Below are positions 16,374 to 23,756 of a stretch of 64,000 nt of DNA, one piece after another. Under the pieces are notes generated by a model, which saw only the letters and a list, made by a program, of their open reading frames with translations, was not told the origin of the DNA and ran no database searches. Numbering within the stretch: the first letter of the stretch is position 1; each line of letters opens with the position of its first letter. A program made the position numbers and the translations under genes. This DNA is from a virus: the IMG/VR virus record IMGVR_UViG_3300033146_003848, positions 1 through 64,000 of that record; one strand, given 5' to 3'.

Positions 16374-16660
16374 TGATGGAGTTATCTGATTCAGATAGAA
16401 TTAAGGTATTTCAAATATTTCATCAATTTTTACAGAATGAATATGTGTTCTATAAAGGATTAGGGAATTATAGTCTCTTATGGAGAAAAAAAATTAAGCC
16501 TATATTCGAAGTATGGTTAAATCAGGATTGGTCAAGATTTAATCAGATGAAAATTGATCGAGTGATGAACTTTTATCGAAATGAGTTGGGCATAAAATTA
16601 GTCATTCATAATGACGGAATTAAGTTTGAAATTTTAAAATTTTTAGTAGAGGAGAATTAA
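16373..16660 (+). CDS. Hypothetical protein, about 95 aa
   Basis: Two adjacent ATG codons at 16373 and 16376 follow GAGGACGAG; I use the first, which overlaps the previous stop. The protein is helical and basic/aromatic (YFYKGLGNYSLLWRKK, WLNQDWSRFNQ). No known motif. It ends directly at the kinase start. Confidence 0.65.
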   Translation: MMELSDSDRIKVFQIFHQFLQNEYVFYKGLGNYSLLWRKKIKPIFEVWLNQDWSRFNQMKIDRVMNFYRNELGIKLVIHNDGIKFEILKFLVEEN

Positions 16661-17320
16661 ATGAAATTAATTATATTGGAAGGTCCCGATAATGTGGGTA
16701 AAACGTACCTATCAAAGGTATTTACTAATTTTCTGAAGAAGTTTACTTCATATAAAGTTAGAAGTATTCATTTCCCATCCGAAGATTTATGTGCAAGTAA
16801 AGAGTTTCAAGCCTTATTGAAACCTCATACTGGTATTAAGATTGAAAAGAAGTTTATTGATATATTAATAAAAGAGGAACAACGAGCCTTGAATAAGGCA
16901 AAAAGTGACGGAGTAAACATCTTCGTTATAGATAGAATGATGTTGTCTAGCATGGCATATCAAGGCAAGAAAAGTCCTAAAATGATGGAATATATTCTTA
17001 GACGGTATGGTCAATTATTCATAGATTGCGACATTAGAGTATCAGACATTTCGCATCACATATTAATGACCGAAATGGGAAAAGAAAATGATGTTAGTAA
17101 TGTCACAAAGAGAGAATTTGATGAGAAGAATATTGAATTTCGTAACTCATATAAGGAAATTCTATATCGAATCAGTGTGAATTCTATTCGAAGTTCGTTT
17201 TTAGAAAACACATATGTTTATGATTTTGATAGAATAATTGCAAATGATGTAGTTTCAGAGTTCGAAAAGGAGATCATAACGATTAAAATGATTCAAGACT
17301 TAATGAAGTTTATAAAATAA
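16661..17320 (+). CDS. Thymidylate kinase-like deoxynucleoside monophosphate kinase
   Basis: 219 residues. P-loop E-G-P-D-N-V-G-K-T (about 7-15) at the N-terminus, followed by a long helix, and the D-R-M (about 90) substrate-binding motif with S-S-M-A-Y-Q-G typical of thymidylate kinases (D-R-[YF/W] ... S-x-x-A-Y-Q). Length is usual for Tmk. It phosphorylates dTMP or related dNMPs for the phage dNTP pool. T4's own kinase, gp1, is a different sequence type. It sits between the clamp and polymerase genes. Confidence 0.8.
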   Translation: MKLIILEGPDNVGKTYLSKVFTNFLKKFTSYKVRSIHFPSEDLCASKEFQALLKPHTGIKIEKKFIDILIKEEQRALNKAKSDGVNIFVIDRMMLSSMAYQGKKSPKMMEYILRRYGQLFIDCDIRVSDISHHILMTEMGKENDVSNVTKREFDEKNIEFRNSYKEILYRISVNSIRSSFLENTYVYDFDRIIANDVVSEFEKEIITIKMIQDLMKFIK

Positions 17321-17354
17321 TTCATTATCAGTGATACTTGGATAAAAAATGGCT

Positions 17355-17392
17355 TTTGATCGTTGAGCCAGTCTGACAAATCAACGATCAAA
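17355..17392 (+). repeat. 12-bp perfect inverted repeat (hairpin) before the polymerase gene
   Basis: TTTGATCGTTGA (17355-17366) and its exact complement TCAACGATCAAA (17381-17392) are separated by 14 nt. No T-run follows, so it is not a standard terminator. It lies between the kinase stop and the polymerase promoter and could end read-through, protect mRNA, or act as an operator. Confidence 0.65.
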
Positions 17393-17427
17393 TTCGGTCA
17401 TTTAAATTCACGAACTTCTAGTAATAT

Positions 17428-17436
17428 TGATATATT
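17428..17436 (+). promoter_or_regulatory. Extended -10 promoter, TGATATATT
   Basis: TGATATATT with no good -35 at 17 bp (TCACGA). It lies 66 bp before the polymerase start. Confidence 0.45.
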
Positions 17437-17501
17437 ATATTGATAGTTGAGATAGTTTCTCTTCATATCTACTGTTTTTTAATATTTTTAGGAGGTTAAA
17501 A

Positions 17502-19460
17502 ATGTACATTAAGAATTTTATGTATACAGATGTTTCTCAAAGAGGAAGTAATTTGTATATCTCAGGTTACAATTTAGTAACTAATCAAAAGGAAATTGTG
17601 AAAACGAATAGTATACCAAATCTATCGTTGTATCATGCAAACGCTAATGCGAAAAAAGTGAAATTTTCGTATCCAAACGGTGTCCCAGTAGTTGAAAGTA
17701 AATTTAAATCTATATATGATTATAAAGAATATATTTCAGACTATAAAAATGTCCATGGTATGGAAATCTATGGTGATTATAATTTGCCAATGAAATGGAT
17801 AAATGAGAACTATGCGGGCAAAGTGCCCTTCGAAATCAATAGAATTAATATTGGAGTAATTGATATTGAGAATTTGATCATAGAAGGTCTAAAGATCAAC
17901 CAATCGATCAAAGTTGCAGGTGGAAAAGTAACAGCAGTTACATTATATACATCTAAAAGTGATAAGTATTATGTATTTGCTGATAGTGAGGATTTTGATA
18001 GATCTCTTTTCGAAAAAGATAAAGATTTCGATAAGATTGAATTTAGAATATCCGAAGATGAAATTGAAATGCTTCTCGACTTAGCGACAGTTATGTGCAT
18101 CGAGGAGAAGATAGATGTAATCACAGGTTGGAATTCTCGGAGTTACGATCTCGCATATTTATTCAATAGAATTGAGAGATTAGCGGAGGAAAGACGTTCT
18201 GAATATCCATCATTAAGTGCAAACATTTTATCTCCAATAAAAAGTGCATATAAGACTAAAAAAGATGAAGTCGTTCTTGGAGGAATTCAAATCTTAGATT
18301 ATATGGAATTATATTTCAAATATGTTTATAAGAAATTAGCATCGTATAAATTGAACTTTGTGGGTAACTATGAGGTCGGAACTGAAAAGATTGATTATGA
18401 TGGATCTTTGAATGAATTATATGAGAAAGATTATGGTAAATATCTTTATTACAATTTCCATGATGTTAGAATTGTCAAGATGATGGAAGATAAATTGAAC
18501 TTCATTCTTCTACAAATCCAAATATCATATGAAGCGAAACAGAATTTCGATGATACATTTAGTCCAGTTAGAACTTGGGAATCATTAGTTTATTCTGAAT
18601 GTGTGAAACGAAATCTAGTATTAGAACCTAAAAAACATCATCAGAAAGTAGATTATCCAGGAGCATATGTTGAAAAGCCTACTCCAGGATTTAGAAAGGA
18701 TGTTGTGAGTTTCGATTTAAACTCTCTATATCCACATTTAGAGATGGGAGATATAATATCACCAGAGACCATTCTATCAGATTCATATTTATTTGAAAGA
18801 TTTGGAGACATAGAAGCATTTCAAGTAATTATGCAACTAAAAGAGAATGTGAAATATTCTCACGATATCATTGAGCATGATAAAATAATAGATATGCTTA
18901 TCAATAGAGAACTTGACTTATCGTTTCTTGCTAATACAGATGTTTGTTTGTCTGCATCATTGGAGTTCTTTAGAAAAGATCCCAATGCAATCATGCCAAT
19001 GTTTATGGATAAATTCTACACTGAACGTGGAATGTACAAAAAATTAGCCAAAAAGTTTAAACTTGAATTGGAAACGTTAGTAAAAGGAAGTCCTGAATTC
19101 ATTAAATGTGCCGCAGAAGGAAAAAAGAATGATTTGATGCAGTTAGCCTATAAAATTCTTATTAATTCTCAGTATGGGGCTCTTGGCAATGTATGGTTTC
19201 GTTTTTATGATATTAGATTGGCAAAAGCAATTACAATTGCAGGACGATTAGCAATCAAATCTATAATGAAGACTATGAATGATGAATTGAATAATATGTT
19301 GAATGTAATTGAGAATAAGGAATTGACATTTAATTTAACATTAAATGGAGTTGTTCATGAAGTGCGAGCATCAGATGATATTACGATTAATCGTGATGAT
19401 GAAGTAATTGAAGTTCAAATTAAGGATCTTTGCTTCACTGATGAGATAATTGCATTATGA
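17502..19460 (+). CDS. 43A: DNA polymerase gp43, N-terminal fragment (exonuclease plus palm motifs A and B)
   Basis: 652 residues with a strong AGGAGG site. 3'-5' exonuclease motifs: D-I-E (about 122-124), W-N-S-x-x-Y-D (about 210) and Y-x-x-x-D (near YYNFHDVR, about 320). Polymerase motif A D-L-N-S-L-Y-P-H (about 405) and motif B I-N-S-Q-Y-G-A-L-G (about 550). It stops before motif C. The last about 45 residues (after NMLNVIE) are a beta-type extension, N-G-V-V-H-E-V ... K-D-L-C-F-T-D-E, not present in T4 gp43. Motif C is at the start of the next gene. The two chains must assemble to make an active replicase. Confidence 0.92.
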   Translation: MYIKNFMYTDVSQRGSNLYISGYNLVTNQKEIVKTNSIPNLSLYHANANAKKVKFSYPNGVPVVESKFKSIYDYKEYISDYKNVHGMEIYGDYNLPMKWINENYAGKVPFEINRINIGVIDIENLIIEGLKINQSIKVAGGKVTAVTLYTSKSDKYYVFADSEDFDRSLFEKDKDFDKIEFRISEDEIEMLLDLATVMCIEEKIDVITGWNSRSYDLAYLFNRIERLAEERRSEYPSLSANILSPIKSAYKTKKDEVVLGGIQILDYMELYFKYVYKKLASYKLNFVGNYEVGTEKIDYDGSLNELYEKDYGKYLYYNFHDVRIVKMMEDKLNFILLQIQISYEAKQNFDDTFSPVRTWESLVYSECVKRNLVLEPKKHHQKVDYPGAYVEKPTPGFRKDVVSFDLNSLYPHLEMGDIISPETILSDSYLFERFGDIEAFQVIMQLKENVKYSHDIIEHDKIIDMLINRELDLSFLANTDVCLSASLEFFRKDPNAIMPMFMDKFYTERGMYKKLAKKFKLELETLVKGSPEFIKCAAEGKKNDLMQLAYKILINSQYGALGNVWFRFYDIRLAKAITIAGRLAIKSIMKTMNDELNNMLNVIENKELTFNLTLNGVVHEVRASDDITINRDDEVIEVQIKDLCFTDEIIAL

Positions 19461-19505
19461 TGAGAAGTTACATTTTAACCGAGATAATTAATATGGAGAA
19501 GAAAT

Positions 19506-20423
19506 ATGAATGGTAAAAATTTTACTTTAGAACGGAATAATAACCATAACTTTTTAGTATATGGGGATACCGATTCATTTTATGTATCATTGGAGAAAAT
19601 AAGTCCGTTTATCTATAAGAAACAAGGACTTAATGTTGATTCTCCTTTACAAGATAGAGTGGATGCGTTAGATAGATTTTCGGAAACTATTTTGCAAGGG
19701 ATAATTACAAAACATTATGATGAATTAGCGAAATATAAAAATTCAATTCAAAAAATGTTTATGAAGAGAGAAGCGATTTCAACGAAGGGAATGTGGCTTG
19801 CGAAGAAAAAAAGATATCTTTTGAATGTTATTGACATGGAAGGAGTGAGATATCAAGAGCCGAGAATGAAAGTGACTGGAGTTGAAATCGTTAAGTCGTC
19901 TATTCCTCAATTCATGAGAGATAGTTTACATACTCTATTCCAAATGATATTGAATAGTGATGATCCATATACTAGAGACTCTAAACGAGAATTTAATGCA
20001 TATATTAAGGAAAGTCGAGAAATAATGGATACTTTAACTCCAGAAGAGTTGGGATTCCCTAGAAAAATTTCTGATTTGGATAAGTATGTGAATGCAGATG
20101 GTAATCCTAAAAAAGGAACTCCTGTTCATTCATATGGAGCAATTATATATAATAATCATCTGCGTGATGAAAAACTTAATAATTTTGAGATGATAAAAAG
20201 CAAAGAGACGATTAAATTCATATATATAAAGAGTCCGAATCCATGGAACACTCATGTTGTGTCATTTAAGGATAGGTTACCTAACGAATTTGTGCAATAT
20301 ATAAATTGGAATAAGATGATTGATAAATCATTTTATGATGTGGTTTCCTTGATTTTAAAAGATGTTAAATTAAAGTTGGCATTTGAGAATGATAGTAGTA
20401 GTGTTATGAGTTTATTAACTTAA
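19506..20423 (+). CDS. 43B: DNA polymerase gp43, C-terminal fragment (motif C and thumb)
   Basis: 305 residues, own GGAG site. Motif C Y-G-D-T-D-S (about 19-24) supplies the catalytic Asp pair missing from 43A; K-G-M-W-L-A-K-K-R-Y (about 99-108) matches T4 G-V-G-G-F-W-K-A-K-K-R-Y, the conserved K-x-Y region. The C-terminal region ends near a short acidic stretch. With 43A the total is 957 residues (T4: 898). The gap between the genes is 45 bp and holds only a 19-codon frame. Split gp43 genes are known in some T4-related phages, such as those of Aeromonas. Confidence 0.92.
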   Translation: MNGKNFTLERNNNHNFLVYGDTDSFYVSLEKISPFIYKKQGLNVDSPLQDRVDALDRFSETILQGIITKHYDELAKYKNSIQKMFMKREAISTKGMWLAKKKRYLLNVIDMEGVRYQEPRMKVTGVEIVKSSIPQFMRDSLHTLFQMILNSDDPYTRDSKREFNAYIKESREIMDTLTPEELGFPRKISDLDKYVNADGNPKKGTPVHSYGAIIYNNHLRDEKLNNFEMIKSKETIKFIYIKSPNPWNTHVVSFKDRLPNEFVQYINWNKMIDKSFYDVVSLILKDVKLKLAFENDSSSVMSLLT

Positions 20424-20433
20424 TTTTATATAG

Positions 20434-20459
20434 AGGAGATCAATTTTAATTGATCTCCT
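20434..20459 (+). terminator. 12-bp perfect palindromic hairpin after 43B
   Basis: AGGAGATCAATT and its exact complement AATTGATCTCCT are separated by 2 nt, so the RNA stem is about 10 bp with a 6-nt loop. It begins 10 bp after the polymerase stop. The following bases (ATTTGGAGG) include the next gene's ribosome binding site. There is no long T-run. It may be a weak terminator or an RNA-processing or stability hairpin. Confidence 0.5.
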
Positions 20460-20474
20460 ATTTGGAGGAAAATA

Positions 20475-21281
20475 ATGAGTGATTTTTTTATTGAACTTGG
20501 AGGGGCAAGAATTGAAATGAACACTTTAAATATTTCTTATGGTTTTTGGTCGTCTCATTTTCAACAATTCCGTCTTGCTGATAAATACGGTAGTCATTAT
20601 ATAGATCTCAATGTCGCCACGAAAAGTGGAACAATTGTTACTTTTAAAAACTTTAAAGAAATTTATGATGAATTTAAGTCGAACCAAAAGATACATCTCA
20701 AGTGTTTATCATGTGGAGATCTTAATTATATTGATCGATCTCGTTCATTTGAATGCCCAACTTGTAGTAATGATAGTTTCGATTGGGATTATAAATTAGA
20801 TATTATGAATCGATCTACGATGAGTTTAATGTATTCTGATGATTATATGGCCGGAAATTCGACATTATCGTTAGCCCAAGATGGACCCACATTGGGAATT
20901 GGTCAAAATTCAACAGTGAATAATAGTTTCAAGATAGATGCTCAAATTCTGGATATTTCATCGATCAATGAAATTAATTATACCACGAGTAGTGGTTCTT
21001 CGAGTGAATTAATAAGTGAGACTGACCGAATGAGAGAATCTGTGAACACTCTTCTTGATGCAGATAATATGTCAACATTGAGGATGAATACATTTGAAAT
21101 AAAACTTGACAAATTAATTGAAACTGATATAATAGATCATGATTTAACAACGCGAGTTGATGAATTAGAAATTCTAACAAAACGTTTGCTTGAAATGTTG
21201 AATCGACAAAGTGAAGAGAGTCTAAAATATAAACGACTGTTGATGATGATTATGATGGAGAAATCAAATGACCACATATGA
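20475..21281 (+). CDS. Zinc-ribbon protein of unknown function, 268 aa
   Basis: A C-x2-C (CLSCG, about 77-80) and C-x2-C (CPTC, about 94-97) pair forms a zinc ribbon in the first third. The middle is Ser/Asn/Thr-rich and low complexity; the C-terminal third is a predicted coiled coil (DLTTRVDELEILTKRLLEM) ending in a Met-rich run (RLLMMIMMEK). Not recognised. It overlaps the next gene by 14 bp. Located between polymerase and topoisomerase genes, so a DNA-related role is possible. Confidence 0.7.
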   Translation: MSDFFIELGGARIEMNTLNISYGFWSSHFQQFRLADKYGSHYIDLNVATKSGTIVTFKNFKEIYDEFKSNQKIHLKCLSCGDLNYIDRSRSFECPTCSNDSFDWDYKLDIMNRSTMSLMYSDDYMAGNSTLSLAQDGPTLGIGQNSTVNNSFKIDAQILDISSINEINYTTSSGSSSELISETDRMRESVNTLLDADNMSTLRMNTFEIKLDKLIETDIIDHDLTTRVDELEILTKRLLEMLNRQSEESLKYKRLLMMIMMEKSNDHI

Positions 21282-21849
21282 GACAATACAAAATATTCTT
21301 GCTAGATTAGAAAGTCGATTTGAGTTTCTTCATAGCGATTTTAAACACTTTAGTGATGAATTATATTTCCCAAAAGATATGAATCAGTATTTGAGGGATA
21401 ATAAATTTAATAAAGAAGATATTAAGAAATTTCATTCATCAATCATTGTTTTTAAAGACATGTTTACATTTTTAGACCGAGGTAAATATTTATTGGATAA
21501 GTTGGTTGATTTGGGTGGACAAATCAATCATCAGATTTCTCATAGAGCGATGTATTTTGGTGGATGTGATAGTGCTTGTTGGTTCAATGTTGATCGCAAA
21601 AAAGGGAGTGTTAATTTTGGACTATTATTGGATTGGGAATCATCAATTGGAAAATCACTCTCTGTTAGTTGGAGAAATAAAATATTTGGATTTAAAACAT
21701 TAACTGAAGAGTATGAGTTTGCACATCAAGTATTAGATGCTCATCGATCGATATTATCTGAACATTTGAAGTATTTAGATGATCAAACTGAATATGTTGA
21801 GAATAGTAAGTTGACTGATTTTATTACAACTATGAATGCGAAGAAATAA
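21268..21849 (+). CDS. Hypothetical protein, paralogue of the product of 37083-37598
   Basis: 193 residues. From about residue 60 onward it aligns by eye with the minus-strand protein at 37083-37598: F-[KR]-D-x-x-x-F-L, L-G-G-x-I, a K-x-x-F-G-[FL]-x-[IL]-D strand, W-x-x-[KR]-x-F-G, and a long C-terminal helix with (T/S)xxxx-LEx-H/LKYLD. The central block S-V-N-F-G-L-L-L-D-W is strongly hydrophobic and beta-like. A duplicated family of unknown function. Start ATG follows ATGGAGAAATCAA. Confidence 0.7.
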   Translation: MTTYETIQNILARLESRFEFLHSDFKHFSDELYFPKDMNQYLRDNKFNKEDIKKFHSSIIVFKDMFTFLDRGKYLLDKLVDLGGQINHQISHRAMYFGGCDSACWFNVDRKKGSVNFGLLLDWESSIGKSLSVSWRNKIFGFKTLTEEYEFAHQVLDAHRSILSEHLKYLDDQTEYVENSKLTDFITTMNAKK

Positions 21850-21850
21850 A

Positions 21851-22099
21851 ATGACATTTTTCAAACCATTAGATAATCAAGTTGTTTCGTTACGACAAGA
21901 TGTTTATCAGTTAAAGAGTGATCGAGATAATCTTTTAGAGTATTCTCAGATATTGCAACGAGAAATGAATGAATTAAGTAATCAAGTGGGCTCATTAGTT
22001 AAAATTATTCAACAACAAGATGATGAGATAGTAACGCTAAAGCGATTATTATTAATGAGTCATATTGGATCAAATAAAGGAGTAACTTATGATGACTGA
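21851..22099 (+). CDS. Hypothetical coiled-coil protein, 82 aa
   Basis: I choose ATG 21851, just after the previous stop. Nearly the whole chain is heptad-like (VVSLRQDVYQLKSDRDNLLEY, IVTLKRLLLMS) and should form a coiled coil. No known family. Its stop overlaps the start of a 46-codon frame (22089). Confidence 0.7.
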   Translation: MTFFKPLDNQVVSLRQDVYQLKSDRDNLLEYSQILQREMNELSNQVGSLVKIIQQQDDEIVTLKRLLLMSHIGSNKGVTYDD

Positions 22100-22229
22100 A
22101 TATTTCAGTGACGAGGATAATATTGAGAAGTTCGAAGTCGAAACTATTCATTTAGATATTATGTTTCAAATTCGACAATTAATGGTAACTCGAAATATGA
22201 GTAAGAAGGATTTAGCGAGAGAACGGTGA
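22089..22229 (+). CDS. Short protein with truncated HTH-like end, 46 aa
   Basis: Starts at ATGATG overlapping the previous stop. The product ends ...I-R-Q-L-M-V-T-R-N-M-S-K-K-D-L-A-R-E-R, which looks like the first two helices of an XRE/Cro-type helix-turn-helix (typical: ...R-x-x-x-M-S-q-x-e-L-A-r-x-l-G) cut off by a TGA where the recognition helix should follow. It may be a remnant of a repressor-like protein or a true small protein. No continuation is visible in other frames. Confidence 0.45.
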   Translation: MMTEYFSDEDNIEKFEVETIHLDIMFQIRQLMVTRNMSKKDLARER

Positions 22230-22272
22230 AAATTTTATCGAACAAAAATAAGTTAATGTTTGCATCTTTAAT

Positions 22273-22294
22273 TCGCAGTTCCGTAGACCTGCGA
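22273..22294 (+). other. Small hairpin in the leader of the topoisomerase subunit gene
   Basis: TCGCAG and CTGCGA (6-bp GC-rich stem) with a 10-nt loop, about 20 bp before the start of gene 52. GC-rich stems are rare in this AT-rich genome. It may affect translation of the downstream gene; function not established. Confidence 0.35.
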
Positions 22295-22314
22295 GATACA
22301 TATTCGGAGGAAAT

Positions 22315-23691
22315 ATGAATAAAATAAATTTAGGAAAATTCATTGAAAGTCGATATAAGGACTATTCACTTTATACTATGGAAAATAGAGCCATTCCGAA
22401 TTTTTTCGATGGACTCAAAGTATCTCAACGAAAGATTTTATATGTTGCTCAGAAAAAAGCAAAGAGTAATATTAATGTTGGAGCATTAGCAGGAGAATGT
22501 AAAGCCGAGGGTAAATATCATCATGGGTCAGTATCATTAGAAGATGCTATTGCATTAATGGCAAAAGATTATACAGGAAGTAATAATATTCCATTATTTA
22601 AAGGAAAGGGGAATTTCGGAAATATTTTTGATTTCACGGTATCATCATCGAGATATATTTCAGTTGAAAATTCTAAAGCAATGAATCAAATTTTTCTCCC
22701 TCAAGATGATGATATATTATTGGAGCATCCAGATTCTGAAAATCCTGAGCCATTGTATTTTGTGCCGATTATTCCGTATGTGTTATTGAATGGAATTAAA
22801 GGTATGGCCGTAGGATACGCAACAGAAATACTCTCATATAATATTAAAGATATTATCCATAATATTTTCGCAGTAATGGAAAATAAAGAGCAACGCGAAA
22901 TGATACCTTATTATAAAGGATATAAAGGGAAAATAGTATTTGAGGAAGATAAGTATGTGATGTATGGTAAAATTAAAAAGGTGAACACAACAAACATTAC
23001 AATACAAGAAATTCCAATATCATATACCAGAGAAACATATAGTAAAATATTAAATGACTTAATAGATAACAAAGTCATCAAGTCTTTCGTTAATAGATCT
23101 AAAAATGATTATTGGCACATAGACCTAAAGGTAGAACGAGAGTTTTCAAAGCAAACTGAAATGGCAATTTTATTAGCATTGAAGTTAAAAGAGAATTTAA
23201 ATTCCAATATGAATACTATTTGGGAAAAGAAAATCGTTCATTATGATGATCCTAGAGATATCATTAAAGACTTCTATGATATTCGCATATCATTTTATAA
23301 AAAACGAAAGACCTTATTTTTGGCACAAATGGAATTGAAATTATATAACAGATTAATAAAATTAGAAATTAATAAATTCATACGGAATTTAAAGACAAAA
23401 GCGTTCACTAAAGATGTTATATTGAAATTTCTAGAAGATGACTGTGAGCGTATGATTTCATTATTAAAACGTAAATTAAAAAAATATGTTCCAAATAAAA
23501 AAATAAATTTTCCAGAATTATATAATTCAATAACCAATTCAGTTAGAGTTTTAGATATAACTGATGATAAAATTCAAGGACTTCAAACTGAAGTTGATTC
23601 ATTAATATCTGAGTTTAATGAATTACAATCAACTTTAGAAACTCAATTATATAAACGTGATTTAGAAGTTTTATTAAAGCACGTTTCTTAA
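22315..23691 (+). CDS. 52: DNA topoisomerase II medium subunit gp52
   Basis: 458 residues (T4 gp52: 442). Breakage-reunion subunit of the GyrA/ParC class: start region I-P-N-F-F-D-G-L-K-V-S-Q-R-K-I-L, a K-Y-H-H-G-S-V-S-L block (about 67), G-N-F-G-N-I and the catalytic R-Y pair S-S-S-R-Y-I-S-V (Tyr about 114). It is complete. It works with the 39/60 fusion (12848-14698). Strong CGGAGG site. Confidence 0.93.
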   Translation: MNKINLGKFIESRYKDYSLYTMENRAIPNFFDGLKVSQRKILYVAQKKAKSNINVGALAGECKAEGKYHHGSVSLEDAIALMAKDYTGSNNIPLFKGKGNFGNIFDFTVSSSRYISVENSKAMNQIFLPQDDDILLEHPDSENPEPLYFVPIIPYVLLNGIKGMAVGYATEILSYNIKDIIHNIFAVMENKEQREMIPYYKGYKGKIVFEEDKYVMYGKIKKVNTTNITIQEIPISYTRETYSKILNDLIDNKVIKSFVNRSKNDYWHIDLKVEREFSKQTEMAILLALKLKENLNSNMNTIWEKKIVHYDDPRDIIKDFYDIRISFYKKRKTLFLAQMELKLYNRLIKLEINKFIRNLKTKAFTKDVILKFLEDDCERMISLLKRKLKKYVPNKKINFPELYNSITNSVRVLDITDDKIQGLQTEVDSLISEFNELQSTLETQLYKRDLEVLLKHVS

Positions 23692-23756
23692 TTATATTCT
23701 CCTAGAAAATCACTAAATATTATCAAAGATATTATTTTAAATGAGGTAATTTTTTA

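Noticed and set aside
19461-19505. Inter-fragment region of gp43 as an intein or homing endonuclease
   Set aside because: Only 45 bp; no Cys at the end of 43A and no HNH or LAGLIDADG motif; only a tail of unclear origin is left.
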